Below, in pieces: positions 37,158-45,439 of a stretch of DNA of 64,000 bases. Position 1 is the first letter of the stretch; every line of letters begins with the position of its first letter. This stretch comes from Prosthecobacter debontii. GTDB lineage: Bacteria > Verrucomicrobiota > Verrucomicrobiia > Verrucomicrobiales > Akkermansiaceae. Both the position numbers and the translations under genes were made by a program. The notes beneath the pieces are model-generated. The model ran no database searches and was not told the origin of the DNA. It saw only the letters and a list, made by a program, of their open reading frames with translations. The DNA lies in the NCBI GenBank assembly GCA_945869465.1, contig CAMBPB010000005.1:21312-85311 (forward strand). Reading direction: 5' to 3'.

Positions 37158-39068
37158 TTATCGCGCGCGGGTGGAGCGGCGGCGCTGGATGAAAAGCACG
37201 AGACCGAAGAGGATCACGATCAGCGGCATGGCGGCGACGTTGATCAGGGTGATTTTCCCGGCGAGTTTGTCCTTCTGGCGGCGAAGGTCTTTTTCCTGCT
37301 CGCGGATGAGCTTCGAGTATTCAACCTGTTCTTTGCGCAGTTTGCTGATTTCCGTTTCCTGTTCGGGCGAGAGATAGAGTTCGGAGCCGCTCGACTTCTT
37401 GGCCTGGAGTTCGCTGAGTTTCTGTTGGGCGGCCTTTTGCTTTTGCTGGAACTCTTCGATCTTCGATCCGACTTCCTTGTTGAAGTCCGCCTCCAATTTC
37501 TGGACCACGGTGAAGGGACGGCGGATCGCCGAGCGGGAACGCGAACCGATGAGGTGCTTGGAGCCGACGGCCTGATCGAGCAGGTTGAAGAGCAACGAGG
37601 CGTTGCCGTTGACGGGCGTCGCCATCTGGGTGCCGCCGAAGTTCTGCACGTTGTAGGCGACGCCGTTGTAAAAGGCGTCCACGTCGGCGATGAGAAACAC
37701 ATTGCCGGGGCTGGCGGCTTCTTGCAACCAAGTGGGTTTGGCCTCGTCTTTTTTCCCGTCTGTCGCCTCGTCTTTTTTCTCATCGGCCGCTTCCCCCTCA
37801 GCCTTGGGCTTGCCTTCGGGGAAGGCGGTCTTGAAGGTGCCTTTGAGGTGAGTGACCAGATCGTAGGCGGTGCCGGACGAGCGGAAGGCGGTAGCGAGCG
37901 CGGGATCAAAACGCGAAGCCCGCATCGAATCAACAAACCCCGCGCCGGTGGTGGACTTGATCAGCGTGTTTGCCGACACGCCGCCGCCGCCGGTGGTGGT
38001 GAAGGCTCCGGGCAGGTAGAAGGTGACCGAGCCCAGATCCTTGGTGACGACGTTGTCTTGTTGCGGCATCAGGTTCTTGGGCAAGGTCAGCACGGCGATG
38101 CTGGTCTGGTCACGGGCGATGGGGGTCGCAAGCGACGGATCTCCCAGAACCTTGCTGGAATCAAACGATACCCCCCAGGCGGGAAGCAGGGTGGGCAGGG
38201 TGGATGTGGGTGGAGTGCCTTGCCCGCCCATCATCGGGTTGCCGCCGCCGCTGAGCTCGGCGGCCTTCGAATAGGCATCGAGGCAGGCCACCACGGTTCC
38301 TCCGTTGAGCAAATACTGATCGATGGAAAACTCGACCGCCGGGGTGATGCCCGCGGGATGGAAGAGGAGCAGCACCTTGATTTCCTTCGGGTCGATGGTG
38401 GCAGCCTCCATCGAAAGGTCCACGAGGTCGAAGGACTGTTTGAGTTGCTGATAGATCACCCACGGTTGAGTGGGCCGCTGGCCCTGCATCATCGCGGGGC
38501 CGCCCTTGAGATCCAGGGCGGACATGATGCCGATCTTGGGTTTGACGGGCGTGCTCACCTCGGCGATGGCCTTGGACAGGTGGAATTCCAGCATCGTTTC
38601 GTCCCGCGGGTCGATGAAGGGAATGACGCTGGTCTTGTCGAGGCAGGAGATTGCAAGGCCGAAGAAGAGGTTCTGGTCATCCATGCGCTGGCCGTTGATG
38701 CCATCCAGGTTGGCGGAGTCCTCGGCATCGGTATCGGGCTCGGGATCGAGGTTTTCGATCCGGAGCTTTCCTTTTGAAAGCGAGCCATACTCCTTGATCA
38801 GGTCATCGACGCGGCGCATGTGGAGTTTGAGATCCTCCGGCATGTAGTCGGTGTTGCGCGAGGCGTAATAGCGGATGACGACGGGAGTATCCAACTCGCC
38901 GAGGATGGCGCGGGTGCCATCCGAGAGCGTGTGGATTTTCTTCTCGGTGAAGTCCGCGCCGCGGTTGCCCAGCGGGGTGAGCGAGACAAGCCAGTTCGCG
39001 GAAATGGCGATGATGACGAGTGCGGCGACTCCGAACGCCGCGCGGGTGACGGGGTGGGTGATTTTCAT
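37158..39068 (-). CDS. GldG-like ABC auxiliary protein
   Basis: Encodes 636 residues: an N-terminal membrane helix (VTRAAFGVAALVIIAISANW), a large extracytoplasmic domain of the PF09822 gliding auxiliary type (TEKKIHTLSDGTRAILGELD, PVVIRYYASRNTDYMPEDLK, LDPEPDTDAEDSANLDG), a Lys/Glu-rich coil (about 520-600) and a C-terminal membrane helix ending in basic residues. In Bacteroidetes GldA-GldF-GldG form an exporter used in gliding, but here no other gld gene is seen, so it is a general GldG-like system. Start at MKITHPVTRAAF. Confidence 0.85.
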   Translation of the reverse strand: MKITHPVTRAAFGVAALVIIAISANWLVSLTPLGNRGADFTEKKIHTLSDGTRAILGELDTPVVIRYYASRNTDYMPEDLKLHMRRVDDLIKEYGSLSKGKLRIENLDPEPDTDAEDSANLDGINGQRMDDQNLFFGLAISCLDKTSVIPFIDPRDETMLEFHLSKAIAEVSTPVKPKIGIMSALDLKGGPAMMQGQRPTQPWVIYQQLKQSFDLVDLSMEAATIDPKEIKVLLLFHPAGITPAVEFSIDQYLLNGGTVVACLDAYSKAAELSGGGNPMMGGQGTPPTSTLPTLLPAWGVSFDSSKVLGDPSLATPIARDQTSIAVLTLPKNLMPQQDNVVTKDLGSVTFYLPGAFTTTGGGGVSANTLIKSTTGAGFVDSMRASRFDPALATAFRSSGTAYDLVTHLKGTFKTAFPEGKPKAEGEAADEKKDEATDGKKDEAKPTWLQEAASPGNVFLIADVDAFYNGVAYNVQNFGGTQMATPVNGNASLLFNLLDQAVGSKHLIGSRSRSAIRRPFTVVQKLEADFNKEVGSKIEEFQQKQKAAQQKLSELQAKKSSGSELYLSPEQETEISKLRKEQVEYSKLIREQEKDLRRQKDKLAGKITLINVAAMPLIVILFGLVLFIQRRRSTRAR

Positions 39069-39107
39069 GTGACTTTAAAATTGGATATTTGAATTTTGAA
39101 ATCCGCT

Positions 39108-39839
39108 TCAGGAGCGTTTGGCGGAGAGGATGGCGCTGGTGCCTAGCAGGCAGACGAACATGAACGATCCGAACCAGACCAGGTCCTGGAGGCGGAACAG
39201 GCCGCGATTGAGCGAGCGGAAGTGTTCCCAGACGCCGATGGAAGTGACGGCTTCCACCACTGCTGGCGAGGCGGCCTTGCCGAGCTCGCGGGTGAAGTCA
39301 TCGTAACCGCAGAGCACCATGGTCACGCAGACCGCGACCGAAACAATCAGGCAGACCACCTGGTCGCGGGTGCAGGCGGAGACGAGCATGGTGATGGCCA
39401 GGAAGGTGGAGCAGACGAGGAAACTGCCGATGTATCCCGAGAAGATCGCGCCGTTGTCCGGATCTCCCAGGTAATTGACGGTTAGAATGATCGGGAAGGT
39501 GAGCGCGAGGGCGACGAGCCAGACGGTGGCTGCGGCAAGAAACTTGCCGATGATGGCGCTCCAGGTGGAGAGCGGAAACGTACCTAGCAACTCGATGGTT
39601 CCGGTGCGTTGTTCATCCGCCCAGAGTTTCATGCCGACCGCGGGTGCGAGCAGCATGAAGATCCACGGATGCCAGAAGAAGAACGTCCATTCCAGCGAGG
39701 CGTCGCCGACCCGCATGAAGTTGCCGAAGCTGAACGTCAGTCCCAGCGAGAGGGCGAGGAAGATGACGATGATCGCATAAGCCGTAGGCTGGGCGAAGTA
39801 GCTGGTGAGCTCGCGTTTGTAGATGGTTAGAGAGGTCAT
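39108..39839 (-). CDS. ABC-2 type permease (GldF-like)
   Basis: Encodes 243 residues with six predicted membrane helices. MTSLTIYKRELTSYFAQPTA followed by a hydrophobic run, then HPWIFMLLAPAVGMKLWADE and EQRTGTIELLGTFPLSTWSA, are the ABC-2 permease hallmarks (Glu/Asp-rich loop after helix 2). It forms the transmembrane channel for the ATPase encoded upstream. A 74-nt spacer with a repeated GATTGCAGA precedes it. Confidence 0.88.
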   Translation of the reverse strand: MTSLTIYKRELTSYFAQPTAYAIIVIFLALSLGLTFSFGNFMRVGDASLEWTFFFWHPWIFMLLAPAVGMKLWADEQRTGTIELLGTFPLSTWSAIIGKFLAAATVWLVALALTFPIILTVNYLGDPDNGAIFSGYIGSFLVCSTFLAITMLVSACTRDQVVCLIVSVAVCVTMVLCGYDDFTRELGKAASPAVVEAVTSIGVWEHFRSLNRGLFRLQDLVWFGSFMFVCLLGTSAILSAKRS

Positions 39840-39913
39840 GGAAAGATGGTGGATTGCAGAGTGTGAATCGAAGATTGCAGAAGAGCAGGTCTTCTCTTGT
39901 GTCTGGGGTGTTC

Positions 39914-40645
39914 TTAAGCGGCTTCTTCCGTATCGCGGGTGGTCAATCGCCGGAACAGGTCGGTGAGCGAGCCATTACCGGATTGTTCGAGAAGCTGGGC
40001 GGGCGTGCCGTCAGCAACGATTTTGCCGCGGTCCACGATCACCGCGCGGGTGCAGGAGGCCTCGACTTCCTCAAGGATGTGGGTGGAGAAGAGGATGGCC
40101 TTGCTTTCCCCGAGGCGTTTGATGAGCTGCCGGACCTCGTGTTTCTGGTTGGGGTCGAGACCGTCGGTGGGTTCGTCGAGAATGAGCACCTCGGGGTCGT
40201 GGAGCAGGGCTTGGGCGAGGCATGTGCGGTGACGGTAGCCTTTGGAAAGCGTGTCGATTGATTGCCGGGCGACGCTGCCGAGGAAGCAGGTTTCGATGGC
40301 GCGTTCGACCGCGTCGTTTTTCGCGGAACCCTTGAGGCCGCGGATGCTGGCGCAGAATTTCAGGAATCCGATCACGGTCATGTCGTGGTAGAGCGGCGCG
40401 GACTCCGGCAGGTAACCGACTTTGGTTTTGGCTTCCTTCGGATTGTCGATCACCGAAATGCCGCAAACCCTGGCGTCTCCCGAGGTCGGGGGAAGAAAAC
40501 CGGTGATCATGCGCATGGTGGTCGATTTGCCGGCGCCATTGGGCCCGAGGAAACCGAGGACTTCACCTTTTTTGACTGTGAAGGTGAGGTGGTCCACGGC
40601 ACGCTTGGATCCGAACTGTTTGGTGAGACTTTCGACTTCGATCAT
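39914..40645 (-). CDS. ABC transporter ATP-binding protein (GldA-like)
   Basis: Encodes 243 residues. Walker A GPNGAGKST (34-42), Q-loop in GYLPESAPLYHDM, signature LSKGYRHRTCLAQALLHDP (Leu-Ser-Lys-Gly where the consensus is Leu-Ser-Gly-Gly), Walker B LILDEPTDGLD, and H-loop STHILEEVEA are all visible. First gene of the operon ATPase, permease, GldG-like, DUF4340. It powers the export or lipid-related process carried by its partners. The KGYRHR variant is common in GldA/CcmA-like subfamilies. Confidence 0.93.
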   Translation of the reverse strand: MIEVESLTKQFGSKRAVDHLTFTVKKGEVLGFLGPNGAGKSTTMRMITGFLPPTSGDARVCGISVIDNPKEAKTKVGYLPESAPLYHDMTVIGFLKFCASIRGLKGSAKNDAVERAIETCFLGSVARQSIDTLSKGYRHRTCLAQALLHDPEVLILDEPTDGLDPNQKHEVRQLIKRLGESKAILFSTHILEEVEASCTRAVIVDRGKIVADGTPAQLLEQSGNGSLTDLFRRLTTRDTEEAA

Positions 40646-40880
40646 GGGTGGGGATTCAGTTTGTCGGTGGGGCTTGCGGGCGGAAAGCGCCGCCGCAGCG
40701 GTTTCTAGTTTGAAAATGAGTCAAAGAAAAATGCAAGCGATTTATTGTCAGTGATGAGACCCGAGGAGAGGCGATTTGCCACAGGATCTGTCCGCTACGC
40801 TGCGATTCCCGAATCGCCGAGCTCATGCCGGGACAATGAGAAGGCCTGGCGCGCTCGTTCATTGGCGTTCCATGAGCCGT

Positions 40881-40896
40881 GCGGTTTGGAGACCGC
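40881..40896. repeat. palindrome related to the 1-403 array core
   Basis: GCGGTTT-GG-AGACCGC lies in an otherwise gene-free 364-nt region (40646-41009). Its neighbour CATGAGCC and following AGCTCC resemble CATGGGCG and GCTCCC around the palindrome GCGGGTTT-GG-AAACCCGC of the array at 71-88. One arm mismatch is a G-T. Evidence for a dispersed family is only this similarity. Nothing else is seen in the region. Confidence 0.55.
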
Positions 40897-41009
40897 AGCT
40901 CCTTGAAGCGAGTATCCGGCCCACACCTTCATGCACTGTTGGTTTCCACAAAACGTCATGCGCGGCACGATAAGGCCCCACGCGCGCGCTCCCAAGCACT
41001 GACAACTCC

Positions 41010-41849
41010 TCACGATCCGATGGTGCCGCTCCAGTGCCAGAGTCCTGGCTCGAGTTCGTCGCGGGCGGACTTGGCGAGAGCCCCGGCATCCGCATCGGCG
41101 TGCAACACCGCAAAGACGGTGGCGCCGGAGCCGCACAGGAGAGCGGCGGTGATTTCCCGACGATCCAGCAACCATTGTTTGAGTTCGGCGAGGAACCGGT
41201 GTTTGCCGAAGACCGGCCGTTCAAGGTCGTTGATCAGGGAAACACCGGCGATTTCCTGCGCGGCATAGAGGATTCCAGGAAGTTCCCGCGAGTGGCTCCA
41301 GCGGTGGTAGGCATCGGGCGTATGCACGCTGAACCAGGGTTTCAGCAGCAACACCCGCAGCGTCGGCGGGGACGAGAGAGGTTCGATCATTTCCCCGCGT
41401 CCGGTGCAACGGGCGGCTCCGGGGGTGAGGAAAAACGGGATATCCGAACCGAGTGCCGCCGCGAGTGCGTGCAAGCGGGCCGCACCGAGTTTGCCGCCGT
41501 GGAGTTGGTCCAGTCCGATCAAGGTGGTCGCCGCGTCGCTGCTGCCGCCTCCAAGGCCCGCGCCGTGTGGGATGGATTTTTTCAGCGTGATCGCGAATTT
41601 GCAGGGGGTTTCCGCAGCGGCTTCGTAGGCCCGCACGGCTTTCACGACGAGATTCTGTTCATCAGCCGGCAGCTTGGCATCATCGCAGTGGAATGAAAAT
41701 TCGGCGTTTTCGCGGAATTCGAGTTGGTCCGACAAACCCGTCAATTTCACCATTAAGGAGTCGATCTCGTGGAATCCATCGTCGCGTTGGCCCAGCACGC
41801 GCAGCGAGAGATTGAGCTTGGCGGGGGCATGGAGTGTCAAAGTGCTCAT
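41010..41849 (-). CDS. ispE: 4-diphosphocytidyl-2-C-methyl-D-erythritol kinase
   Basis: Encodes 279 residues of a GHMP kinase acting in the MEP isoprenoid pathway. APAKLNLSLRVLGQRDDGFH is the family N-terminus; the ATP-binding loop is IPHGAGLGGGSSDAATTL (about 90-107), followed by LGSDIPFFL and the C-terminal CGSGATVFAVL. It overlaps the end of pgeF by 4 nt, so it is co-translated with it. Confidence 0.95.
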   Translation of the reverse strand: MSTLTLHAPAKLNLSLRVLGQRDDGFHEIDSLMVKLTGLSDQLEFRENAEFSFHCDDAKLPADEQNLVVKAVRAYEAAAETPCKFAITLKKSIPHGAGLGGGSSDAATTLIGLDQLHGGKLGAARLHALAAALGSDIPFFLTPGAARCTGRGEMIEPLSSPPTLRVLLLKPWFSVHTPDAYHRWSHSRELPGILYAAQEIAGVSLINDLERPVFGKHRFLAELKQWLLDRREITAALLCGSGATVFAVLHADADAGALAKSARDELEPGLWHWSGTIGS

Positions 41850-42562
41850 AACGGAAAATCGCGAACCATCAGGGCCATCATGCGGCCGGTTTTTCCCAGC
41901 TCCTTCCGGTAACTGTAGAATCGAGCGGGATCAAACGCCGTATTGAGGCCGCAGTCGATGAAATTTCCCACTCCCGCGAGGCTTGCCTGATGGCCGATCT
42001 CCGCGGCGAAATCAATTTCATAATCGGGCGGCCGGATGCAGGGACCGAGCACCGCCGTCACGTCCTCAGCACGGGTGCCGAAATGTGCCGCCATTCGCTC
42101 CAGTGCGGTGGCGAATATATTCGATGCGGTGCCTTTTTTGCCGGAGTGCAGCAAGCCGATCGCTCCGGTTCTGCGGTCCGCAAGCCAGATTGCCCCACAA
42201 TCGGCGACATAAATGGCAAGCACCATGCCGGGTTCCCGGGTGATTAGGCCGTCCACTCCGGGTACCAGCGGCAACCCATCCGGAGCGATCATTTGCGGAC
42301 TGCCCGGCACGAGGGCCACGGCGTTGCCATGCACCTGTTCGGCTCGCCACCAGGTGGCGGCGGGACCGCCGAATTCCCAAACCGCTGCTTCATGGACGGG
42401 CCGCAGTTGGCCCATCGCCTCATCCCGGTCGCCAGTGAGGCGAAGCTCCGACACGCGGCCAATCCAGCCGGCGCGGACGCCTGGGATGGCATTCACGGGA
42501 GCCAGAAAGGGGAACGCCTCCGTCACCCGGGGACGGTAACGGAGGCGCTGAGGATTCGCCAA
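41846..42562 (-). CDS. pgeF: PgeF (YfiH-type) laccase-domain protein
   Basis: Encodes 238 residues. The YfiH/PgeF fold carries His in AEQVHGNAVA, a Cys/Asp motif in YVADCGAIWLADR, and His in LLHSGKKG (usually GLHAGWRG). In E. coli, PgeF hydrolyses misformed UDP-MurNAc-Ser intermediates in peptidoglycan precursor quality control; purine nucleoside activity is reported for other members. It sits between marR and ispE. Start MANPQRLRYRP is used, the only upstream ATG. Confidence 0.9.
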   Translation of the reverse strand: MANPQRLRYRPRVTEAFPFLAPVNAIPGVRAGWIGRVSELRLTGDRDEAMGQLRPVHEAAVWEFGGPAATWWRAEQVHGNAVALVPGSPQMIAPDGLPLVPGVDGLITREPGMVLAIYVADCGAIWLADRRTGAIGLLHSGKKGTASNIFATALERMAAHFGTRAEDVTAVLGPCIRPPDYEIDFAAEIGHQASLAGVGNFIDCGLNTAFDPARFYSYRKELGKTGRMMALMVRDFPL

Positions 42563-42595
42563 GCTGGTTTTTGAATCAGGTGGTGATTCCTTCGC

Positions 42596-43051
42596 TCACA
42601 CTAGGACGCGGCCTTGAATGGCGCGCTTGGTGTGTTCGACGGCTTCGGCCTGGTCTTCATCCATACCTGCCAGAATTCCAGCCAGATCGTTCGCGATTTC
42701 CGAGCGCATTTTCGCAACGAGTTCGACTCCTTTTGCGGTGATGCGCACCATAATCTTACGACGGTCTTCGGCGGCGTGGACACGCTCGACATACAACAGT
42801 TTTTCCAAGCGATCGACCAAGCCTGTAGCGGCTGCGGTCGAGTGGCCCATTTTCTTCGCGATATCGGACATGGTCAGATATTCTTCGCTCGATAAATAGG
42901 TCAGCAGGAAAAACTGGGGAAACGAGATGTTACCTTTGTTGAGTTCTGTGGACAGGTTTAGGATACAACTCCGCTGCGTAAACAGGACGAAGTCAGCAAG
43001 ACGGTCCGCATCGGCTTTCACCGAAGCGCTCGAGGCGTTCATGGTTTTCAT
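42596..43051 (-). CDS. MarR family transcriptional regulator
   Basis: Encodes 151 residues. Winged-helix residues: SFPQFFLLTYLSSEEYLTMS for the first helices, DIAKKMGHSTAAATGLVDRL for the recognition helix, and DRRKIMVRITAKGVELVAKM for the wing. C-terminal dimerisation helices follow. Upstream sequence (43052-43237) is AT-rich and palindromic in parts, so autoregulation is plausible. Its targets, possibly the neighbouring pgeF and ispE, are not shown by sequence. A second ATG at residue 4 is an equal candidate. Confidence 0.9.
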   Translation of the reverse strand: MKTMNASSASVKADADRLADFVLFTQRSCILNLSTELNKGNISFPQFFLLTYLSSEEYLTMSDIAKKMGHSTAAATGLVDRLEKLLYVERVHAAEDRRKIMVRITAKGVELVAKMRSEIANDLAGILAGMDEDQAEAVEHTKRAIQGRVLV

Positions 43052-43237
43052 TATGGCTGGTTGTAGTGTTCATGTTTCGGGACATGTAAGGGGGCACAGC
43101 CATTGCGGCAGAGAAGCTACCCGGGTTTGCGGATAGTAATCGACCCTAAAATGAATTATTTTTTAGTTCAAAGCCTGTGCCAATCGGGACGGGCTGAAAA
43201 TACATAAAAATAATGGGTTCTGAAAGAAAAGAATTCA

Positions 43238-43675
43238 TTAAAAGTTAATTATTTTTTGAATCTTTTCGGACTGCGGTTGGGGTTGATTTGCCGCGGGTTC
43301 CACGGGTGAGGCGGAATCGGCGGGCCGCGGCACATGGCGGGAATAAACCGCGTCCCCCACTTCCAAAAAGCCGGATTGAAGGTCGGCGGCGGCGAATTCG
43401 CCGAGCGATTCGCCGGTGGCAAGCAGGTTTGCGGTGCGTTCCTCGGGTCCGCGAGTGGTCAGAAGCGCACCCGCTGCAATATTCCACTTGCCGTAACTTT
43501 GAATCAGGACAAAGCGCTTGTCCGCCGGAATCGAGGCGATGCGGCCGACCAGTTGCGGGCCTTCCGTCGTGGGTTTTGCCTTGGGTTCAGCGGCTTTGGC
43601 GGACTTGAATGCGGCGCAGTGCGTGAGAAACACGGCGCTCGCGGCACAGATCCAGAGGACGGGGCGGCATTTCAT
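43238..43675 (-). CDS. lipoprotein of unknown function
   Basis: Encodes 145 residues: a signal peptide (MKCRPVLWICAASAVFLTHC) with a possible lipidated Cys at 20, an Ala/Lys linker, then a compact beta domain (GRIASIPADKRFVLIQSYGK, ATGESLGEFAAADLQSGFLE, VGDAVYSR), and a Pro/Gln-rich tail. The VGDAVY run suggests a small OB-like or SH3-like barrel that recurs in Verrucomicrobia lipoproteins (from memory, unverified). Third gene of a nadC-birA-lipoprotein operon, 43 nt after birA. The frame start at 43744 would overlap birA, so the signal-peptide ATG at 43675 is preferred. Confidence 0.7.
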   Translation of the reverse strand: MKCRPVLWICAASAVFLTHCAAFKSAKAAEPKAKPTTEGPQLVGRIASIPADKRFVLIQSYGKWNIAAGALLTTRGPEERTANLLATGESLGEFAAADLQSGFLEVGDAVYSRHVPRPADSASPVEPAANQPQPQSEKIQKIINF

Positions 43676-43718
43676 GGCACCACATTGGCGTGGCTGGGTG
43701 GAAATGGAACTTTGGATT

Positions 43719-44480
43719 TCACAGTTCACGGCGGATGCGGACATCGTCGGCTTGGATCAGGGATTCCACACCGGTGGCGGTTCTGAGCAACAGTTCGCCG
43801 CCCGGGCCGATGCCTTCAATGATTCCCTGGCGCGGTCCGCTGGCGGTGGTGAGCGAAACCCTCTCGCCGGTGAGCACGCAACGCTGGCGGACGGCATCAA
43901 GCAACGCATCGAAATCCGCGCCGATCCGGGCACTGCGGAGGGCGAAGCAGCGGACGATCGCGGCAAGCACCTCGGGACGCGGAAATTCCCGTGCCGTTTC
44001 GATTCGCAGGGAAGTGGCGATTTCCGAGAACTCGGTGGGGAAGTTGGCGGTATTGACGTTGAGTCCGATGCCGACGATGGCGAAGTCCGATCCGGCTTCG
44101 ACGAGGATTCCCGCGACTTTACGGTGGTGGATCCAGACGTCGTTGGGCCATTTGATTGCGCAGGTGATTCCAAGGGATTCCACGGCCTCGGCCACGGCCA
44201 GACCGGCGGCGAGTGCGAGGCGCGGCCACAGGGCTTTGGGCTCCGCGGGCCGGACGAGGATGGAAAACGCCAACGACTCCTCGGCTTGAGAAAACCAGAC
44301 CGTCCCGCGTCGGCCGCGACCGGCGGTTTGGTGCAGGGCCAGAAGCACCACCCCACCCGGCGCGCCCGCGTTTGCCAGGGCGCGGAGCTCGTCGTTGGTC
44401 GAACCCGCCGTTTCCCGGACCAACAGGCGGAAGGGCTCGGGAAACGAGGCGGCGATCCGGGTGAATTCGTCGTCGGCCAT
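43719..44480 (-). CDS. birA: biotin-protein ligase (BirA, no DNA-binding domain)
   Basis: Encodes 253 residues of the class II biotin ligase: ETAGSTNDELRALANAG, the biotin/ATP loop HQTAGRGRRGTVWFSQAEES, AIKWPNDVWIHHRKVAGILV (catalytic Lys) and IVGIGLNVN. A C-terminal SH3-like cap follows (GIIEGIGPGGELLLRTATGV). The N-terminal helix-turn-helix of E. coli BirA is absent, so it biotinylates carboxylases but does not repress bio genes. Start MADDEFTR at 44480 leaves 4 nt to nadC. Probably co-transcribed with nadC. Confidence 0.93.
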   Translation of the reverse strand: MADDEFTRIAASFPEPFRLLVRETAGSTNDELRALANAGAPGGVVLLALHQTAGRGRRGTVWFSQAEESLAFSILVRPAEPKALWPRLALAAGLAVAEAVESLGITCAIKWPNDVWIHHRKVAGILVEAGSDFAIVGIGLNVNTANFPTEFSEIATSLRIETAREFPRPEVLAAIVRCFALRSARIGADFDALLDAVRQRCVLTGERVSLTTASGPRQGIIEGIGPGGELLLRTATGVESLIQADDVRIRREL

Positions 44481-44484
44481 GGTT

Positions 44485-45333
44485 TCACTGCGGAATGAAA
44501 TCCAACCCGATGTCGAGAGCTGGCGCGGAGTGTGTGAGTGCTCCAACGGAGATGAAATCCACGCCGGTTTCGGCAATGCCGCGCAATGTTTGCAGGGTCA
44601 CTCCGCCGCTGGCTTCGAGCTGGGGAGTCGTGCGTTCGCCGCGGGCGGCAACGGCTTCGCGAAGTTGATCCAAGGTCATGTTGTCCAGCAGGATGTGGTC
44701 CACGCCGTCCATCGCCAGGAAACCACGCACTTGTTCGAGCTCATCGGCCTCAAGCTCGACCTCGACGCCGGGTTTCGCGGCATGCAACCGATGAATGGCG
44801 GTTTGAATCGCCTCCAGTCCGCCCTCCGCGACGAGGTGGTTGTCCTTGAGCATGGCGCGATCATAAAGCCCGAGGCGGTGGTTGGTCCCGCCGCCGTGGA
44901 CGACCGCCTGTTTTTCCAACAGCCGCAACCCGGGAGTCGTTTTGCGGGTGTCCAGAACCCGCGCGCGGGTGTCTTTCGCGAGCTCGACATAGCGGGCGGT
45001 AAGCGTGGCCACGCCGCTGAGGTGTTGCAGAAAATTGAGTGCGGTGCGTTCCGCCGTGAGAATCGACCGGGCCTTGCCCACAATCGCAATCAGGATGGCT
45101 CCCCGGCTGACCCGGCTGCCGTCAGGGATCAGGACTTCAACCTTCAGCTCGGGATCCACCGCGGAGAAGACGCGCGCGGCGAGATCCACACCGGAAACCA
45201 CCCCCTCCTTGCGGACCGTGACGAAGGCCCGCGCAAGCCGGTCTTCCGGGACGAAAAACAGCGAGGTGACATCGCCGTCTCCGATGTCTTCGGCCAAGGC
45301 GAGATCGATCAGGACGGCGGAGTGATCGTTCAT
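44485..45333 (-). CDS. nadC: nicotinate-nucleotide pyrophosphorylase (quinolinate phosphoribosyltransferase)
   Basis: Encodes 282 residues. EDIGDGDVTSLFF, RTALNFLQHLSGVATLTARY, DTRKTTPGLRLLEKQAVVHG, GGGTNHRLGLYDRAMLKDNH and LEASGGVTLQTLRGIAETGV are the QPRTase motifs that bind PRPP and quinolinate. Decarboxylating condensation yields nicotinate mononucleotide. First gene of a leftward group with birA and the lipoprotein, divergent from mnmA. Confidence 0.95.
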   Translation of the reverse strand: MNDHSAVLIDLALAEDIGDGDVTSLFFVPEDRLARAFVTVRKEGVVSGVDLAARVFSAVDPELKVEVLIPDGSRVSRGAILIAIVGKARSILTAERTALNFLQHLSGVATLTARYVELAKDTRARVLDTRKTTPGLRLLEKQAVVHGGGTNHRLGLYDRAMLKDNHLVAEGGLEAIQTAIHRLHAAKPGVEVELEADELEQVRGFLAMDGVDHILLDNMTLDQLREAVAARGERTTPQLEASGGVTLQTLRGIAETGVDFISVGALTHSAPALDIGLDFIPQ

Positions 45334-45439
45334 CTGGCACCAGTGGAAGGGGTCCTTTCCCTTGTGTCAAACAGCTTGTCACGACCGCGATCCCGCGTTC
45401 CGGGTTGGACGTCCGGGTTTCGATCATCCAGAATCCGTC

